Shown here: positions 36,157 to 44,227 of the stretch, in pieces
How the letters are laid out: each line of letters starts with the position of its first letter
Numbering within the stretch: position 1 is the stretch's first letter
From: SZUA-430 sp034440175
Lineage (GTDB): Bacteria > Pseudomonadota > Alphaproteobacteria > Micropepsales > Micropepsaceae
Reading direction: 5' to 3'
Length of the DNA stretch: 64,000 nt
NCBI GenBank assembly: GCA_034440175.1
Contig: JAWXBO010000136.1
Span: 5,781-69,780 of the forward strand
Notes under the pieces: generated by a model
The model's database searches: none
Seen by the model: the letters and a program-made list of their open reading frames with translations, nothing else
What the model was told of the DNA's origin: nothing
Position numbers and translations under genes: made by a program

Positions 36157-36858
36157 ATGACACTGCAACTTAGCGGACCGCGCCTGCCCGCCGCGTCCGG
36201 CACCGCCGATCGCCTCGTTATTTTCTGCCACGGTTACGGCGCCGACGGCAATGATCTGATCGGCTTGGGCAAACACTGGCAGCGCCTGCTGCCGACTGCG
36301 GCCTTCGCCTCGCCTCACGCGCCCGAGCGCTGCCCCGGTTCCCCTTCGGGTTATCAATGGTTCGGCATCACCCGGATGCAGCCCGATGAGATGCTGCGTG
36401 GAGTGGAACGCGCCAGCCCCATCCTCAACGCCTACATCGACTCCGAATTGCAGCGCCTGAACCTCGACGCCTCGCGTCTGGCGCTGGTGGGCTTCAGCCA
36501 GGGTACCATGATGTCCCTTTATGTCGGTCTCCGCCGCCAGGTCGCGCCGGCCGCCATAGTTGGCTTCTCGGGCGTACTTCCCGGACCCGAAAGACTCCCG
36601 GCTGAAATCATCTCTCGTCCGCCCGTACTTCTCGTTCATGGCGACGCCGACCAGATGATTCCCGTCCAAGCCATCCATGCCGCCGTGAATGGCCTCGGGG
36701 CGGCGGGCGTTTCCACGCGCTGGCACATCTCGCGCGGCATCGGCCATGGCATCGGGCCTGACGGACTTGACCTCGCCGGCCGCTTCCTGGCCGATGCATT
36801 TTCCGGAAAGCTGACAGCAAAAGCGGATGCCGCCCCCATGCCCGTCACAGGCGAGTGA
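36157..36858 (+). CDS. Phospholipase/carboxylesterase family alpha/beta hydrolase
   Basis: A 233-residue alpha/beta hydrolase of the carboxylesterase/phospholipase (YpfH, Est) group. Visible: the oxyanion segment VIFCHGYGADGNDLIGLG, the nucleophile elbow LVGFSQGTMMSL with Ser in G-x-S-x-G, the acid in LLVHGDADQMIPV and the histidine in GIGHGIGPDG, so the triad is complete. No signal peptide, hence cytoplasmic. The ATG at 36157 has GGAG about 7 bases before it. Substrate unknown. Confidence 0.85.
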   Translation: MTLQLSGPRLPAASGTADRLVIFCHGYGADGNDLIGLGKHWQRLLPTAAFASPHAPERCPGSPSGYQWFGITRMQPDEMLRGVERASPILNAYIDSELQRLNLDASRLALVGFSQGTMMSLYVGLRRQVAPAAIVGFSGVLPGPERLPAEIISRPPVLLVHGDADQMIPVQAIHAAVNGLGAAGVSTRWHISRGIGHGIGPDGLDLAGRFLADAFSGKLTAKADAAPMPVTGE

Positions 36859-37034
36859 CGACACCGTCACAGCCGCGTCATGGAACAAATGCTAGTTTTC
36901 CCGCCGAAATTCCCATTCGGTTGCGTGATGTTGGCTCCATAAGATAGGTTGCACCGGAATGGGCGCCAACTCCATGGCGCCACACGAAGAAAGGAGCGCG
37001 CTTTCAGGCATCGCGCACAAAAGGGTCAAGTGCT

Positions 37035-37607
37035 GTGTTAGCCACTTCTGAGCGCGCACCTCAGGCTTACCCCGCGTTGGTGTTGAACGCGGATTTCAGG
37101 CCGCTGTCTTATTTTCCGCTGTCGCTGTGGTCGTGGCAGGACACGATCAAAGCCGTGTTCATGGACCGCGTAAACATCGTCGAGCAGTATGACCGTATCG
37201 TGCACTCGCCCTCTTTGGCGATGCGGTTACCGTCCGTCGTTTCGCTGAAGGCCTATGTCAAGCCCTCGCGCCACCCGGCCTTTACGCGCTTCAACGTCTT
37301 CCTGCGCGATCGCTTTCAGTGCCAGTACTGCCACGGCACGCGCACCGCCAACGACCTCACCTTTGATCACGTCGTCCCCCGTTCGCGTGGCGGCCGCACG
37401 ACCTGGGAAAACGTTGTCACCGCGTGCGCGCCCTGCAACCTGTTCAAGGGCGGTAAGCTGCCTCACCAGGCAGGCATGTTCCCCCTTCAGCGTCCGCATC
37501 GTCCAACCGTGACCTTGCTTCACACCAACGGCCGCCTCTTCCCGCCCAACTATCTGCACCAGTCCTGGGCCGACTATCTCTACTGGGACACAGAGCTCGA
37601 GCCGTAA
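37035..37607 (+). CDS. HNH endonuclease, conserved alphaproteobacterial type
   Basis: A 190-residue HNH protein. The nuclease domain lies in the C-terminal half: FQCQYCHGTR, then LTFDHVVPRSRGGRTTWENV with His and Asn of the HNH core, and ACAPCNLFKGG completing a four-cysteine zinc site. The N-terminal half (ALVLNADFRPLSYFPLSLWS) is a conserved extension that marks a family present in nearly all alphaproteobacterial genomes as a single stable gene, so it is unlikely to be a selfish element. Starts at GTG with AAGGGT upstream. Role unknown. A GGCGCC palindrome pair lies at about 36962-36980 upstream. Confidence 0.88.
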   Translation: MLATSERAPQAYPALVLNADFRPLSYFPLSLWSWQDTIKAVFMDRVNIVEQYDRIVHSPSLAMRLPSVVSLKAYVKPSRHPAFTRFNVFLRDRFQCQYCHGTRTANDLTFDHVVPRSRGGRTTWENVVTACAPCNLFKGGKLPHQAGMFPLQRPHRPTVTLLHTNGRLFPPNYLHQSWADYLYWDTELEP

Positions 37608-37609
37608 GC

Positions 37610-38221
37610 TCAGCCGCGCCCTGCGCGCCACATGCCCCACAAGGGTGGCGCGTCGGCGCGAGGGCGGAACTCTGAGATAACTTCAAACCCATGCCGGCGG
37701 TACAACGCCAGATTTTTCGGGCTCGACGATTCCAGGTAGGCGGGCAGCCTCTTCGTATCGATGGTGCGGAGGTTCGCCTCAAGCAAGGCAGAACCAATAC
37801 CATGTCCCTGAAATTTCGGATCCACGCCGATGGTCATCAGATAAAAATGCGGCGGCCCCTTGGGATGATGGCGCTCGGTCGTCTTGCGAAAGTCATTCAC
37901 CCGTGACAGCCCGCCAAATCCTGCAAACGCAATCATCGCCGGGATCATTTTCAGCTCCTGCAAAATGGGCTGCTTCAGATCGGCGCGCTCCGGCGGCACC
38001 CACAGGGCCGCAGCACTAAGGTCCGGCGTCGTCCAAAGCTCGTTTCCGGGCAACCCCAGATTGGCAACCAGAAAGCCGAACATGTGCCGCCGCCCGGCGT
38101 CGCGCTTGCCATCGCGCCGCCCCATCCAGCATGTCACCGGATCATCCGCAAACGCTGCGGCCAGGGTTTCGCCCGCACGCGAACAATTGGCAGCCGTTGC
38201 ACGCTGCGGCTCAGCCACCAC
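37610..38221 (-). CDS. GNAT family N-acetyltransferase
   Basis: A 203-residue GNAT protein. Acetyl-CoA is bound by IGVDPKFQGHGIGSALLEAN (the Q/R-x-x-G-x-G/A loop as QGHGIG), preceded by the strand FYLMTIG, and the domain ends with LESSSPKNLALYRRHGFEVI. The N-terminal half with ALWVPPERAD is typical of small-molecule acetyltransferases. Substrate unknown. GTG start; it begins 2 bases after the coq7 stop on the same strand, suggesting co-transcription with coq7 and dsbB. Confidence 0.82.
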   Translation of the reverse strand: MVAEPQRATAANCSRAGETLAAAFADDPVTCWMGRRDGKRDAGRRHMFGFLVANLGLPGNELWTTPDLSAAALWVPPERADLKQPILQELKMIPAMIAFAGFGGLSRVNDFRKTTERHHPKGPPHFYLMTIGVDPKFQGHGIGSALLEANLRTIDTKRLPAYLESSSPKNLALYRRHGFEVISEFRPRADAPPLWGMWRAGRG

Positions 38222-38223
38222 CG

Positions 38224-38781
38224 CTAAAACCGCTCCGACAGCCGAATAGCAAGCCTGCAGCCGGTTTTGATCGCCTCCGAAAGCACCTGATACCCCGGCG
38301 CATCCTCCGCGCCGTGCTCGATCGCAGTCTCGCGATGCGCAATTTCATCTTCCCGAAACGCTTCGATCGTTGACTTGAACTCAGCGTGCTCCGCGCCGTC
38401 CTGCGCCAGCGCCGCCACCTGAGAGGCATAGTGCTCGTCGATCACCTCTTCAACCGCCGCAGTGCACGCCATCGCAACCTTCTCGCCCAGCATGGCCGTG
38501 ACGGCCCCCAGCGCGTAACCTGCAACGCTCCACAACGGCGACAGAACTGTCGGCCTCACGCCATGCTCGGCCACCAACGCATCGAACTTCTGCAGGTGCG
38601 CCTGCTCCTGGGCTTCCATGTGTTTTATTGTGTCACCACAAGCCGTGTGCCCCAGCACTGCCAGTTGCCCGCGATAAATCTGCACCGCACCATACTCGCC
38701 CGCATGATCAACCCGGATCATCCGTGCAAGATTCCCGCCGGACGCACCATGCCCTGGCAATCGCGGTGTTGCCTTCACCAT
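38224..38781 (-). CDS. coq7: Demethoxyubiquinone hydroxylase (COQ7 family)
   Basis: Di-iron monooxygenase catalysing a late hydroxylation in ubiquinone synthesis. The 185-residue protein shows all ligand helices: RVDHAGEYGAVQIYRGQ, EAQEQAHLQKF, AAVEEVIDEHYASQ and REDEIAHRETAIEHG (E, E-x-x-H, E, E-x-x-H pattern). The ATG at 38781 sits in TGATG with the dsbB stop. Membrane-associated through its helices. It indicates an aerobic respiratory organism using ubiquinone. Confidence 0.92.
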   Translation of the reverse strand: MVKATPRLPGHGASGGNLARMIRVDHAGEYGAVQIYRGQLAVLGHTACGDTIKHMEAQEQAHLQKFDALVAEHGVRPTVLSPLWSVAGYALGAVTAMLGEKVAMACTAAVEEVIDEHYASQVAALAQDGAEHAEFKSTIEAFREDEIAHRETAIEHGAEDAPGYQVLSEAIKTGCRLAIRLSERF

Positions 38782-39305
38782 CAGCGTCGCCCCCTCAGGC
38801 CCAGTCCAGCCAAAGCCAGCACCAGCAGCGAAAACAAAACATTGAACCCCGCCAGCGACACACCAAACAAAGTCCACGCTGCCACATCGCACATGACAAT
38901 CTCAGCCGAGGAAATGCTGTCGAGCCCGCCGTTCAGATCGACACCGCCCCCACCCGCCGTGCAGGTCGGCGGCCCTTTCCACCAGGTGTACTCGATGCCC
39001 GCATGATAGAGCCCCTGCCCGGCACTCCACAGCGCCAGCAGCGCCGCCAGTGCAAACAACCCCGTCACGACGGCACGCGGTGCGCTCAACCTCTGCGCCC
39101 CAATCAGCCCGAAGCCAACCGCAATCAGCAAATACCACGGCACCCGTTGCTCCAGGCACAAAGGGCAGGGCGGCAACCCGCCGAACACCTGAAACGCCCA
39201 GGCACCCGCGATGATCAAAACGCTAACCAGCGCAATTCCGATCGCCGGAAACTGCGGGTGCTGGCCGATTGCGCGCATCCGCGCCGGAAGTGCTTGCTCT
39301 GTCAT
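38781..39305 (-). CDS. dsbB: Disulphide bond formation protein B
   Basis: Four-span inner-membrane quinone reductase that reoxidises DsbA. The 174-residue protein carries the first periplasmic redox pair in GGLPPCPLCLEQRVPWY (CxxC) and a second pair split across a loop (PPTCTAGGGG and EIVMCDVAAW), as in DsbB. Spans lie near 20-40, 58-75, 80-98 and 145-170. The stop overlaps the coq7 start. It connects to the quinone pool, which coq7 helps make. Confidence 0.9.
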   Translation of the reverse strand: MTEQALPARMRAIGQHPQFPAIGIALVSVLIIAGAWAFQVFGGLPPCPLCLEQRVPWYLLIAVGFGLIGAQRLSAPRAVVTGLFALAALLALWSAGQGLYHAGIEYTWWKGPPTCTAGGGGVDLNGGLDSISSAEIVMCDVAAWTLFGVSLAGFNVLFSLLVLALAGLGLRGRR

Positions 39306-39492
39306 CAGGCCATACTAACCCGCTCCGCGCCCGGCCGCACGCACCCATGAATGCGGCATTGAGCGCCGCAAATCGGCCAAACCTCACCAAGCCTCAGTTG
39401 ACGAACGCCCCCACGTCCCTAATATGCGCCCCCTTGCGCTAAGCCGAGGGTTGGCCACCACCAAGTCCAGCCCCGTGACGCCCCGCAATCGT

Positions 39493-39577
39493 GCCCTGGT
39501 GGTGGAACTGGTAGACGCGCTGGACTCAAAATCCAGTATCTTCGGATGTGACGGTTCGACTCCGTCCCAGGGCACCA
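39493..39577 (+). tRNA. tRNA-Leu (anticodon CAA)
   Basis: 85 bases folding as a class II tRNA. The acceptor stem GCCCTGG pairs with CCAGGGC, discriminator A, and CCA is encoded. The anticodon loop is CTCAAAA in the stem CTGGA/TCCAG, giving anticodon CAA. A long variable arm (about TATCTTCGGATG) and the T loop GTTCGACTC follow. It lies alone between dsbB and the thioesterase gene; no integrase is adjacent. Confidence 0.95.
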
Positions 39578-39740
39578 ACTTGACGCTGACACGCAAAGTC
39601 TTCTCGTGTAAACTCACGAAGCGCGACCGGCGAGCGCAGCCTTGCCAGTGCACTACAATCTCAATTCGCGGATGAAGCCAGCTGCCGTTGGTGGCCGCTC
39701 TCAACGCGCCGATGAAATCCTCCCCCACTTGGAGACCAGG

Positions 39741-40535
39741 ATGACAGCACTCGACAATTCGCTCGCACTCGAGCCGCAAGGGCAGGGCAGATGGCGCGCG
39801 CTTGCCGATCCGCAATACGAAGCAAACACCGGGATGTTCGGCGGCTGGACGATGGCGCTCCTCGCGAAGGCGGTGCTCGCGCACCCGGACGCGCAAGGCA
39901 CGCTCTCCGCCGCCACCGTTCATTACGTGAACCGCGTCCCGCCCGGCTCGTTTTTGAATCTCCACGCGCAGCGCCTCGGCGCCAGCCGCTCGCTCGCCTA
40001 TTGGCGCTGTGATCTCATCGTCGAAGGCGCGACCTCAGGCGAACTTGCTGCGACCGCGACCATGGTGCTCGCCAACCGGCGCGAGAGCGACCGCTTCACC
40101 GAAGACCAGATGCCAGGCGCTCCGCCGCCCGAAACCATCGAACCGTTTCACCCGCCCGGCCCCTTCGGCCAGCGCGTCGACATGCGCGCCGTGTTGGGCA
40201 GCCCACCCTTCAACAAGCCGTCCACCCGCTCGCTGGTGTGGCAACGCGAAACCTCGGGCCGCAAACTCGACGCCGTACAAATGGCGTTCCTCTGCGACAT
40301 CGGCCCCCCGCGCGTCTGGTACCTCGGCATGACGCCGCGCCCTTCTTCGACGACGACGATGTCGATCTACATCCACGCGACCGAACCCGAACTCGCCGCC
40401 TGCGGCGACGACTTCGTCCTCTCCGACATGATCGGAACGCGCATCGAACACGCAACCGTCGGTTCGAACGCGAAAATGTGGAGCCGGGGCGGCACGCTGC
40501 TCGCAACGACGGAACAGCTGTGTTGGTTCCGGTAG
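39741..40535 (+). CDS. Acyl-CoA thioesterase, double-hotdog (TesB-like)
   Basis: A 264-residue thioesterase-superfamily protein with two hotdog halves. The N-terminal half has GMFGGWTMALLAKAVLA and TVHYVNRVPPGSFLNLHAQR; the C-terminal half has CDIGPPRVW and MSIYIHATEPELA with the expected Asp. It should hydrolyse acyl-CoA esters; chain-length preference is unknown. The ATG at 39741 has GGAG 10 bases upstream; the open frame upstream of it begins next to the tRNA and is not supported. GC-rich codon use, as for core genes. Confidence 0.8.
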   Translation: MTALDNSLALEPQGQGRWRALADPQYEANTGMFGGWTMALLAKAVLAHPDAQGTLSAATVHYVNRVPPGSFLNLHAQRLGASRSLAYWRCDLIVEGATSGELAATATMVLANRRESDRFTEDQMPGAPPPETIEPFHPPGPFGQRVDMRAVLGSPPFNKPSTRSLVWQRETSGRKLDAVQMAFLCDIGPPRVWYLGMTPRPSSTTTMSIYIHATEPELAACGDDFVLSDMIGTRIEHATVGSNAKMWSRGGTLLATTEQLCWFR

Positions 40536-40858
40536 GAATTCCGCGACGCGACACATCAACCGATGGCGAGCGAAATGAGTATGCTGACCATGGTTCCTGG
40601 AACGAGCCGTCCGTCGGCTTACACAACGCCCCGTTTGCGCGCGCACCCCTCACCCTTTTTTTCGCTTCGCAAAAAAGGGTGAGGAGACAATTTCCGTCCC
40701 GCACAAGTGGCGAGTCAGTCCCATCTCCCGCAGCAGGACACGTGCGACTTATGTAACTCAGCGCGTTCAACGAAACGCAAGCGCACCCCAGCCCCCCATT
40801 CCCGATAGACTCCCACAAATGCGAATCGCCACAAAGGCGACGCCGGGGGAGATGCGTC
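40536..40858. other. Intergenic region with a perfect hairpin
   Basis: 323 bases after the thioesterase gene. Apart from the hairpin at 40648-40684 and the promoter and ribosome site (GGGGGAG before the ATG at 40859) of the next gene, I see no gene or RNA here. Confidence 0.5.
40648..40684. terminator. Bidirectional hairpin terminator
   Basis: A 14-base perfect stem, 40648-40661 with 40671-40684, around a 9-base loop (TCGCTTCGC). The lower stem is GC-rich (CCTCACCC) and the upper six pairs are T-A, so a run of Ts lies inside the left arm and a run of As in the right. It lies ~113 bases after the thioesterase stop. It could stop transcription in both directions, or be a member of a dispersed palindrome family. 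Confidence 0.5.
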
Positions 40859-41485
40859 ATGTGGAAATTCATCCGTAGATGGTCATGGGAAATCGCAACG
40901 GTCGCCCTTACCGTATCCGCACTCGGCGTCGGTCTGTCGATGACCACGAACCGGCAACTCGCCTACGCGCCCTGCCTCGGTAACGTCATGGCGGCCCTGC
41001 GCCTCGATCCGGCCGCAGCCAAGTGGACAAAAATCTCGTCTGAGCCGGTTCAGGCCAAACCAACCGATTGCGCCATGGCCGAAGACGTTGCGCGCGACAC
41101 GCACCGCGTCATTGCCGATCTGTTGTCAAGCGACCCGGCTTTGTTCAATCGGCTGCCGATGCTTCTGGCCGATGCAGGCATGGAATGCAACGCCGATGAC
41201 CTCTCCATCGTCTGCGATTGCAAGGCGGCAGGCCCCTTTGCCATTGCCAACCCCTGTGCCGATTGCCAATCGCTCATCAATCTGCCGTTGCCCTTCAAGC
41301 GCGCGCTGTTCGTCGCCGTCAACAAGCGCACCGGCATCCGCAAGGGCAAGACCGTTCAGCTGGGCCGCTATGTCGTCGAAGTCTCCTACGCCACCGCCTT
41401 GTTCGAAGCTCCACGGCCCAAGCCCGCCGAAATCATGTCGGCGCAAGTCTCGAACCAAATCATCGACCGCGCCTACGAGTGGTGA
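40859..41485 (+). CDS. Unassigned membrane-anchored cysteine-rich protein
   Basis: A 208-residue protein I do not recognise. It has a basic start (MWKFIRRW) and one membrane span or uncleaved signal (about 11-28), then an exported domain with seven cysteines: C39, C71, and a cluster C110, C119, C121, C133 and C136 within MECNADDLSIVCDC and NPCADCQ. The cluster could be disulphide-linked or bind metal. The C-terminal third has two strands (GKTVQLGRYVVEVSYATA). No homologous domain is evident to me. It lies alone between the hairpin and the convergent ATPase gene. Confidence 0.65.
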   Translation: MWKFIRRWSWEIATVALTVSALGVGLSMTTNRQLAYAPCLGNVMAALRLDPAAAKWTKISSEPVQAKPTDCAMAEDVARDTHRVIADLLSSDPALFNRLPMLLADAGMECNADDLSIVCDCKAAGPFAIANPCADCQSLINLPLPFKRALFVAVNKRTGIRKGKTVQLGRYVVEVSYATALFEAPRPKPAEIMSAQVSNQIIDRAYEW

Positions 41486-41539
41486 AACCCCTGGTATGCG
41501 CAACCCGGGTGCCTGGCCATCACCGTCTTGCGGCGAAAT

Positions 41540-42706
41540 CTACGTCATCTCCTGCAGTTTTCTGGCAAGCCCGGCAACGCCTATTGCATCGATGCCATCA
41601 TTTACTGAAAAGAGCTCGTCGCCCGGATAGACCACAAATCGCGCCGCTGGTTTCAAATCCTCACACGAACGATGGAAACCGCGTTCAACCGTTGGTGCGG
41701 AACTGAGTTTGATCTCTATGGCCCACACTTTGCCACCCGGCAAGGTGAGGACGAGGTCCACTTCGTTGCCGTTTGAAGTGCGGTAGTAATTGGCTTCCGT
41801 TCCCTCGGGGGCCGCTCCAATCAGCGTTTCTGACACGAAGCTTTCCCAGCTATGCCCCACGACCGGATGGCCCAGCAACGATTCTTTGCTGCCAATGCCC
41901 AACAGCGCATGCGCAACGCCACTGTCACGCACATAGACTTTTGGTGATTTCACCAAACGTTTTCCCACATTGCGATGCCACGCCGGCAGCCGTCGTACCA
42001 AAAGCAAATCGACAAGCAAATCGAGATAGCTTGCAACTGTCATTCCCGAGACGCCAAGGCCTCGTGCAAAAGTCGCCGCGTTGAATATTTGGGATTGGTT
42101 GTGCGCAAGCATGATCCAGAACCGGCGAAGCGTTTCCGCAGCTATGCGTGAACCAAACTGCGGCACATCGCGTCCGAGATACGTGCGAATGAAATTGCGC
42201 CTCCACTCAATGCTCAGAGTGTCATTCTCCGCAAGAAAGCTGCGCGGAAAGCCGCCGCGTACCCACAGGGTTTCAATTGTGGGAGGCTCGACTTCCAGTG
42301 CATCGAATGGTCCCAGCTCAAGATAAGAGATACGCCCGGCCAGACTCTCTCCCGATTGCCTGAGCAAGTCCATCGCCGCAGAGCCAAGAAGTAGAAATCG
42401 TCCGTTGGCTTTGCCCTGGCGTCGCCCTCTGTCTATGACGCCGCGTAAACTTTGAAATAGTTCTGGTAGCCGATGCACCTCATCGAGAATGATCAACTCA
42501 TCCTGGTGGTCCTCACAATAGCGAGCGGGATTGGAAAGTTTTGCGCGCTCGCCTTCGTCTTCCAGATCGAGATAGACGCAACGCTGCTGCGCTGCGATCT
42601 GCAACGCCAGTGTCGTTTTTCCAGCTTGACGCGGCCCGAGCAGGACCACCGCCGGTGAATGGGCGAGTAGATGTTGGAGTCGGGTGGCGAGACGGCGGTG
42701 CAGCAT
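41540..42706 (-). CDS. AAA ATPase with DUF4143 domain
   Basis: A 388-residue P-loop ATPase. The Walker A is VVLLGPRQAGKTTLALQIA (~19-38), the Walker B region LIILDEVHRLPELFQ, a sensor-like FLLLGSAAMDLL, and a C-terminal DUF4143 domain with a winged helix and a nuclease-like fold (NEVDLVLTLPGGKVWAIEIK, where E, D and the E-x-K match PD-(D/E)xK spacing). Function of the family is unsettled; members are common in accessory DNA. It is preceded by a strikingly AT-rich stretch with a palindrome. Its codon use is less GC-rich than the neighbours. Confidence 0.85.
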   Translation of the reverse strand: MLHRRLATRLQHLLAHSPAVVLLGPRQAGKTTLALQIAAQQRCVYLDLEDEGERAKLSNPARYCEDHQDELIILDEVHRLPELFQSLRGVIDRGRRQGKANGRFLLLGSAAMDLLRQSGESLAGRISYLELGPFDALEVEPPTIETLWVRGGFPRSFLAENDTLSIEWRRNFIRTYLGRDVPQFGSRIAAETLRRFWIMLAHNQSQIFNAATFARGLGVSGMTVASYLDLLVDLLLVRRLPAWHRNVGKRLVKSPKVYVRDSGVAHALLGIGSKESLLGHPVVGHSWESFVSETLIGAAPEGTEANYYRTSNGNEVDLVLTLPGGKVWAIEIKLSSAPTVERGFHRSCEDLKPAARFVVYPGDELFSVNDGIDAIGVAGLARKLQEMT

Positions 42707-42752
42707 CAGTGCAAATGTATAGGTAGACTATAGATTTACAATAAACATAAAA

Positions 42753-42768
42753 ATGATAATAATATCAT
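42753..42768. promoter_or_regulatory. AT-rich palindrome upstream of the ATPase gene
   Basis: ATGATA-ATAA-TATCAT is a perfect inverted repeat 47 bases before the ATPase start, inside an AT-rich tract (about 42715-42780) that contrasts with the GC-rich surroundings. It could be an operator or part of the promoter; no regulator is identified. Confidence 0.4.
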
Positions 42769-42868
42769 ATAGATAGAACTTGCAAAGTTTGGAAAACAAG
42801 GTCCTGATGAAATTTCGCCCCGCCAAGGGTGCCGCCAACAAGGGTCCCGCCAGCAATCTTGTGTATAG

Positions 42869-43291
42869 GTGCTGCCGGGTTCATTGTCCCCGGCTCGCCA
42901 TGACCAACGCCTCTTAGCCTTCAACTGCGGCAGGTTTCAGTGCAAGCCCGGCTTCTTCATCGAAGGTGACACGGACACGGCCTATATCCGATCACCTGTC
43001 CCCGCCTATTTGATCGAACACCCCAAGGGCCGCGCGTTGTTCGACACAGGCCCCGGCCATCAAAGCGCCCACGTAAAACTGCCTTCAGGCGGCCTGCTGC
43101 CCGCCGCAGACTGTTGCCATATCCAAAGCAACCTCGACGAAATGAAACTGCCGGGTTTCACCTTTGACAAAGTGGCAGGCCTCGCCACCCTGGAGCGCCT
43201 GACCACTCTGCGCACCCAGGGCACGCGCATTTATTTTGGCCACGATGCGCAATTGTGGAAGCCGGTCTGCGAAGGCAAGTCTATTTCCTGA
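42869..43291 (+). pseudogene. MBL-fold (AHL-lactonase-like) gene with in-frame central deletion
   Basis: The 140-codon frame joins the first ~50 residues of a lactonase-like metallo-beta-lactamase (FNCGRFQCKPGFFIEGD, YLIEHPKGRALFDTG) directly to its last ~80 residues (PGHQSAHVKLPSGGLL, LATLERLTTLRTQGTRIYFG, then HD). The middle of the domain, including the HxHxDH metal motif, is missing; the join falls at about 43048-43058 within DTG/PGHQ. The frame stays open across it. The GTG start is also atypical. Most likely a decayed gene; a stable short product without metal catalysis is possible. Its end overlaps the convergent enoyl-CoA hydratase gene by 11 bases. Confidence 0.7.
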
Positions 43292-44015
43292 ACCGCCCGC
43301 CAACCCGCTCGGCAAAGTCGGCGCCTATGCCCGAACTGTTGAACACTTCATGCGCCAGACCCGCGTCGAGCGATAGATCTTCTGACTCCATCATCAGTTT
43401 CTTGTAAGCAAAAACGCTGTGACGGCTATTGGCCGCAATGTCGCGGGCCAAGGACATTGCCTCTGCGTCCAGCCGCTCATCGGGGACACAATGATTGGCA
43501 AGCCCTGTCCGCGCCGCCTCCGCACCCGAAACCGGCCGCGAGGAAAACATCATCTCGCGCGCTTTCCATTGCCCCACGCGCCGCGGCAGGCGCTGGCTCA
43601 TCCCCCAGGCCGGCACCAGCGCGAACTTGCCATGCGTATCGGCAAAGCTCGCCGATTCTCCGGCAATGATAATGTCCGCCGCCAGCACCAGCTCAAGCCC
43701 GCCGGTAAAACAGCCGCCTTGCACGGCCGCGATCACCGGCTGGGGCAGGGTGGCCAAGCGCGTGATCACCCTCGCCTGATAAAACGCCTCAGGCGCCTGC
43801 ACCCCGCGCTCTCCCAAATCGTTCCCGGCGCAAAACACCGGGCCGTTGGCCTTCAATATCACGGCACCAAAAGCATCACCTGCAGCCCGAATGGCCATCA
43901 CATGCGCATCCAGCTCGCCAAACAAAGCCAGGTTCAACGCATTGCGCTTCTCGGGCCGGTTCAGCGTCAAAACCACAACACTGCCTTCATCAGCCCGTAA
44001 GACCAGGTCACTCAT
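43281..44015 (-). CDS. Enoyl-CoA hydratase/isomerase family protein
   Basis: A 244-residue crotonase-fold protein. The CoA-binding oxyanion parts are LNRPEKRNALNLALF and FCAGNDLGERG, then AAVQGGCFTGGLELVLAADI and SFADTHGKFALVPAWGMSQRL. The second catalytic Glu position of true hydratases is not obvious here (GLELVLA retains the first), so the reaction may be isomerisation or another crotonase chemistry. The ATG at 44015 gives MSDLVLRADEGSVVVLTLNR; an ATG eight codons earlier is the alternative. Stands alone, divergent from the TolC-like gene. Confidence 0.85.
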   Translation of the reverse strand: MSDLVLRADEGSVVVLTLNRPEKRNALNLALFGELDAHVMAIRAAGDAFGAVILKANGPVFCAGNDLGERGVQAPEAFYQARVITRLATLPQPVIAAVQGGCFTGGLELVLAADIIIAGESASFADTHGKFALVPAWGMSQRLPRRVGQWKAREMMFSSRPVSGAEAARTGLANHCVPDERLDAEAMSLARDIAANSRHSVFAYKKLMMESEDLSLDAGLAHEVFNSSGIGADFAERVGGRFRK

Positions 44016-44227
44016 GCTTGCATTTCTCCATGCGGACATTTCATCAAGTCACAACCGTGACGCGTGTACCACACGAACACAACTTTATGACCCTGGTTAC
44101 TACAACTGGTGATCACCGCCGCCCAACCATACCATATGCATGCGCCGGCTCCAGCCAGCTTGAAAACCAATCCTCCACCTGTGGCCCGCCTCACCGCTAC
44201 GTTGGCCCGGGGATTTGGGGGGACAGA

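Noticed and set aside
43215..43224. CCCAGGGCAC matching the 3' end of tRNA-Leu as a possible attachment site
   Set aside because: Only 10 bases, inside a conserved coding motif of the lactonase remnant (RTQGTR), and no integrase lies between.
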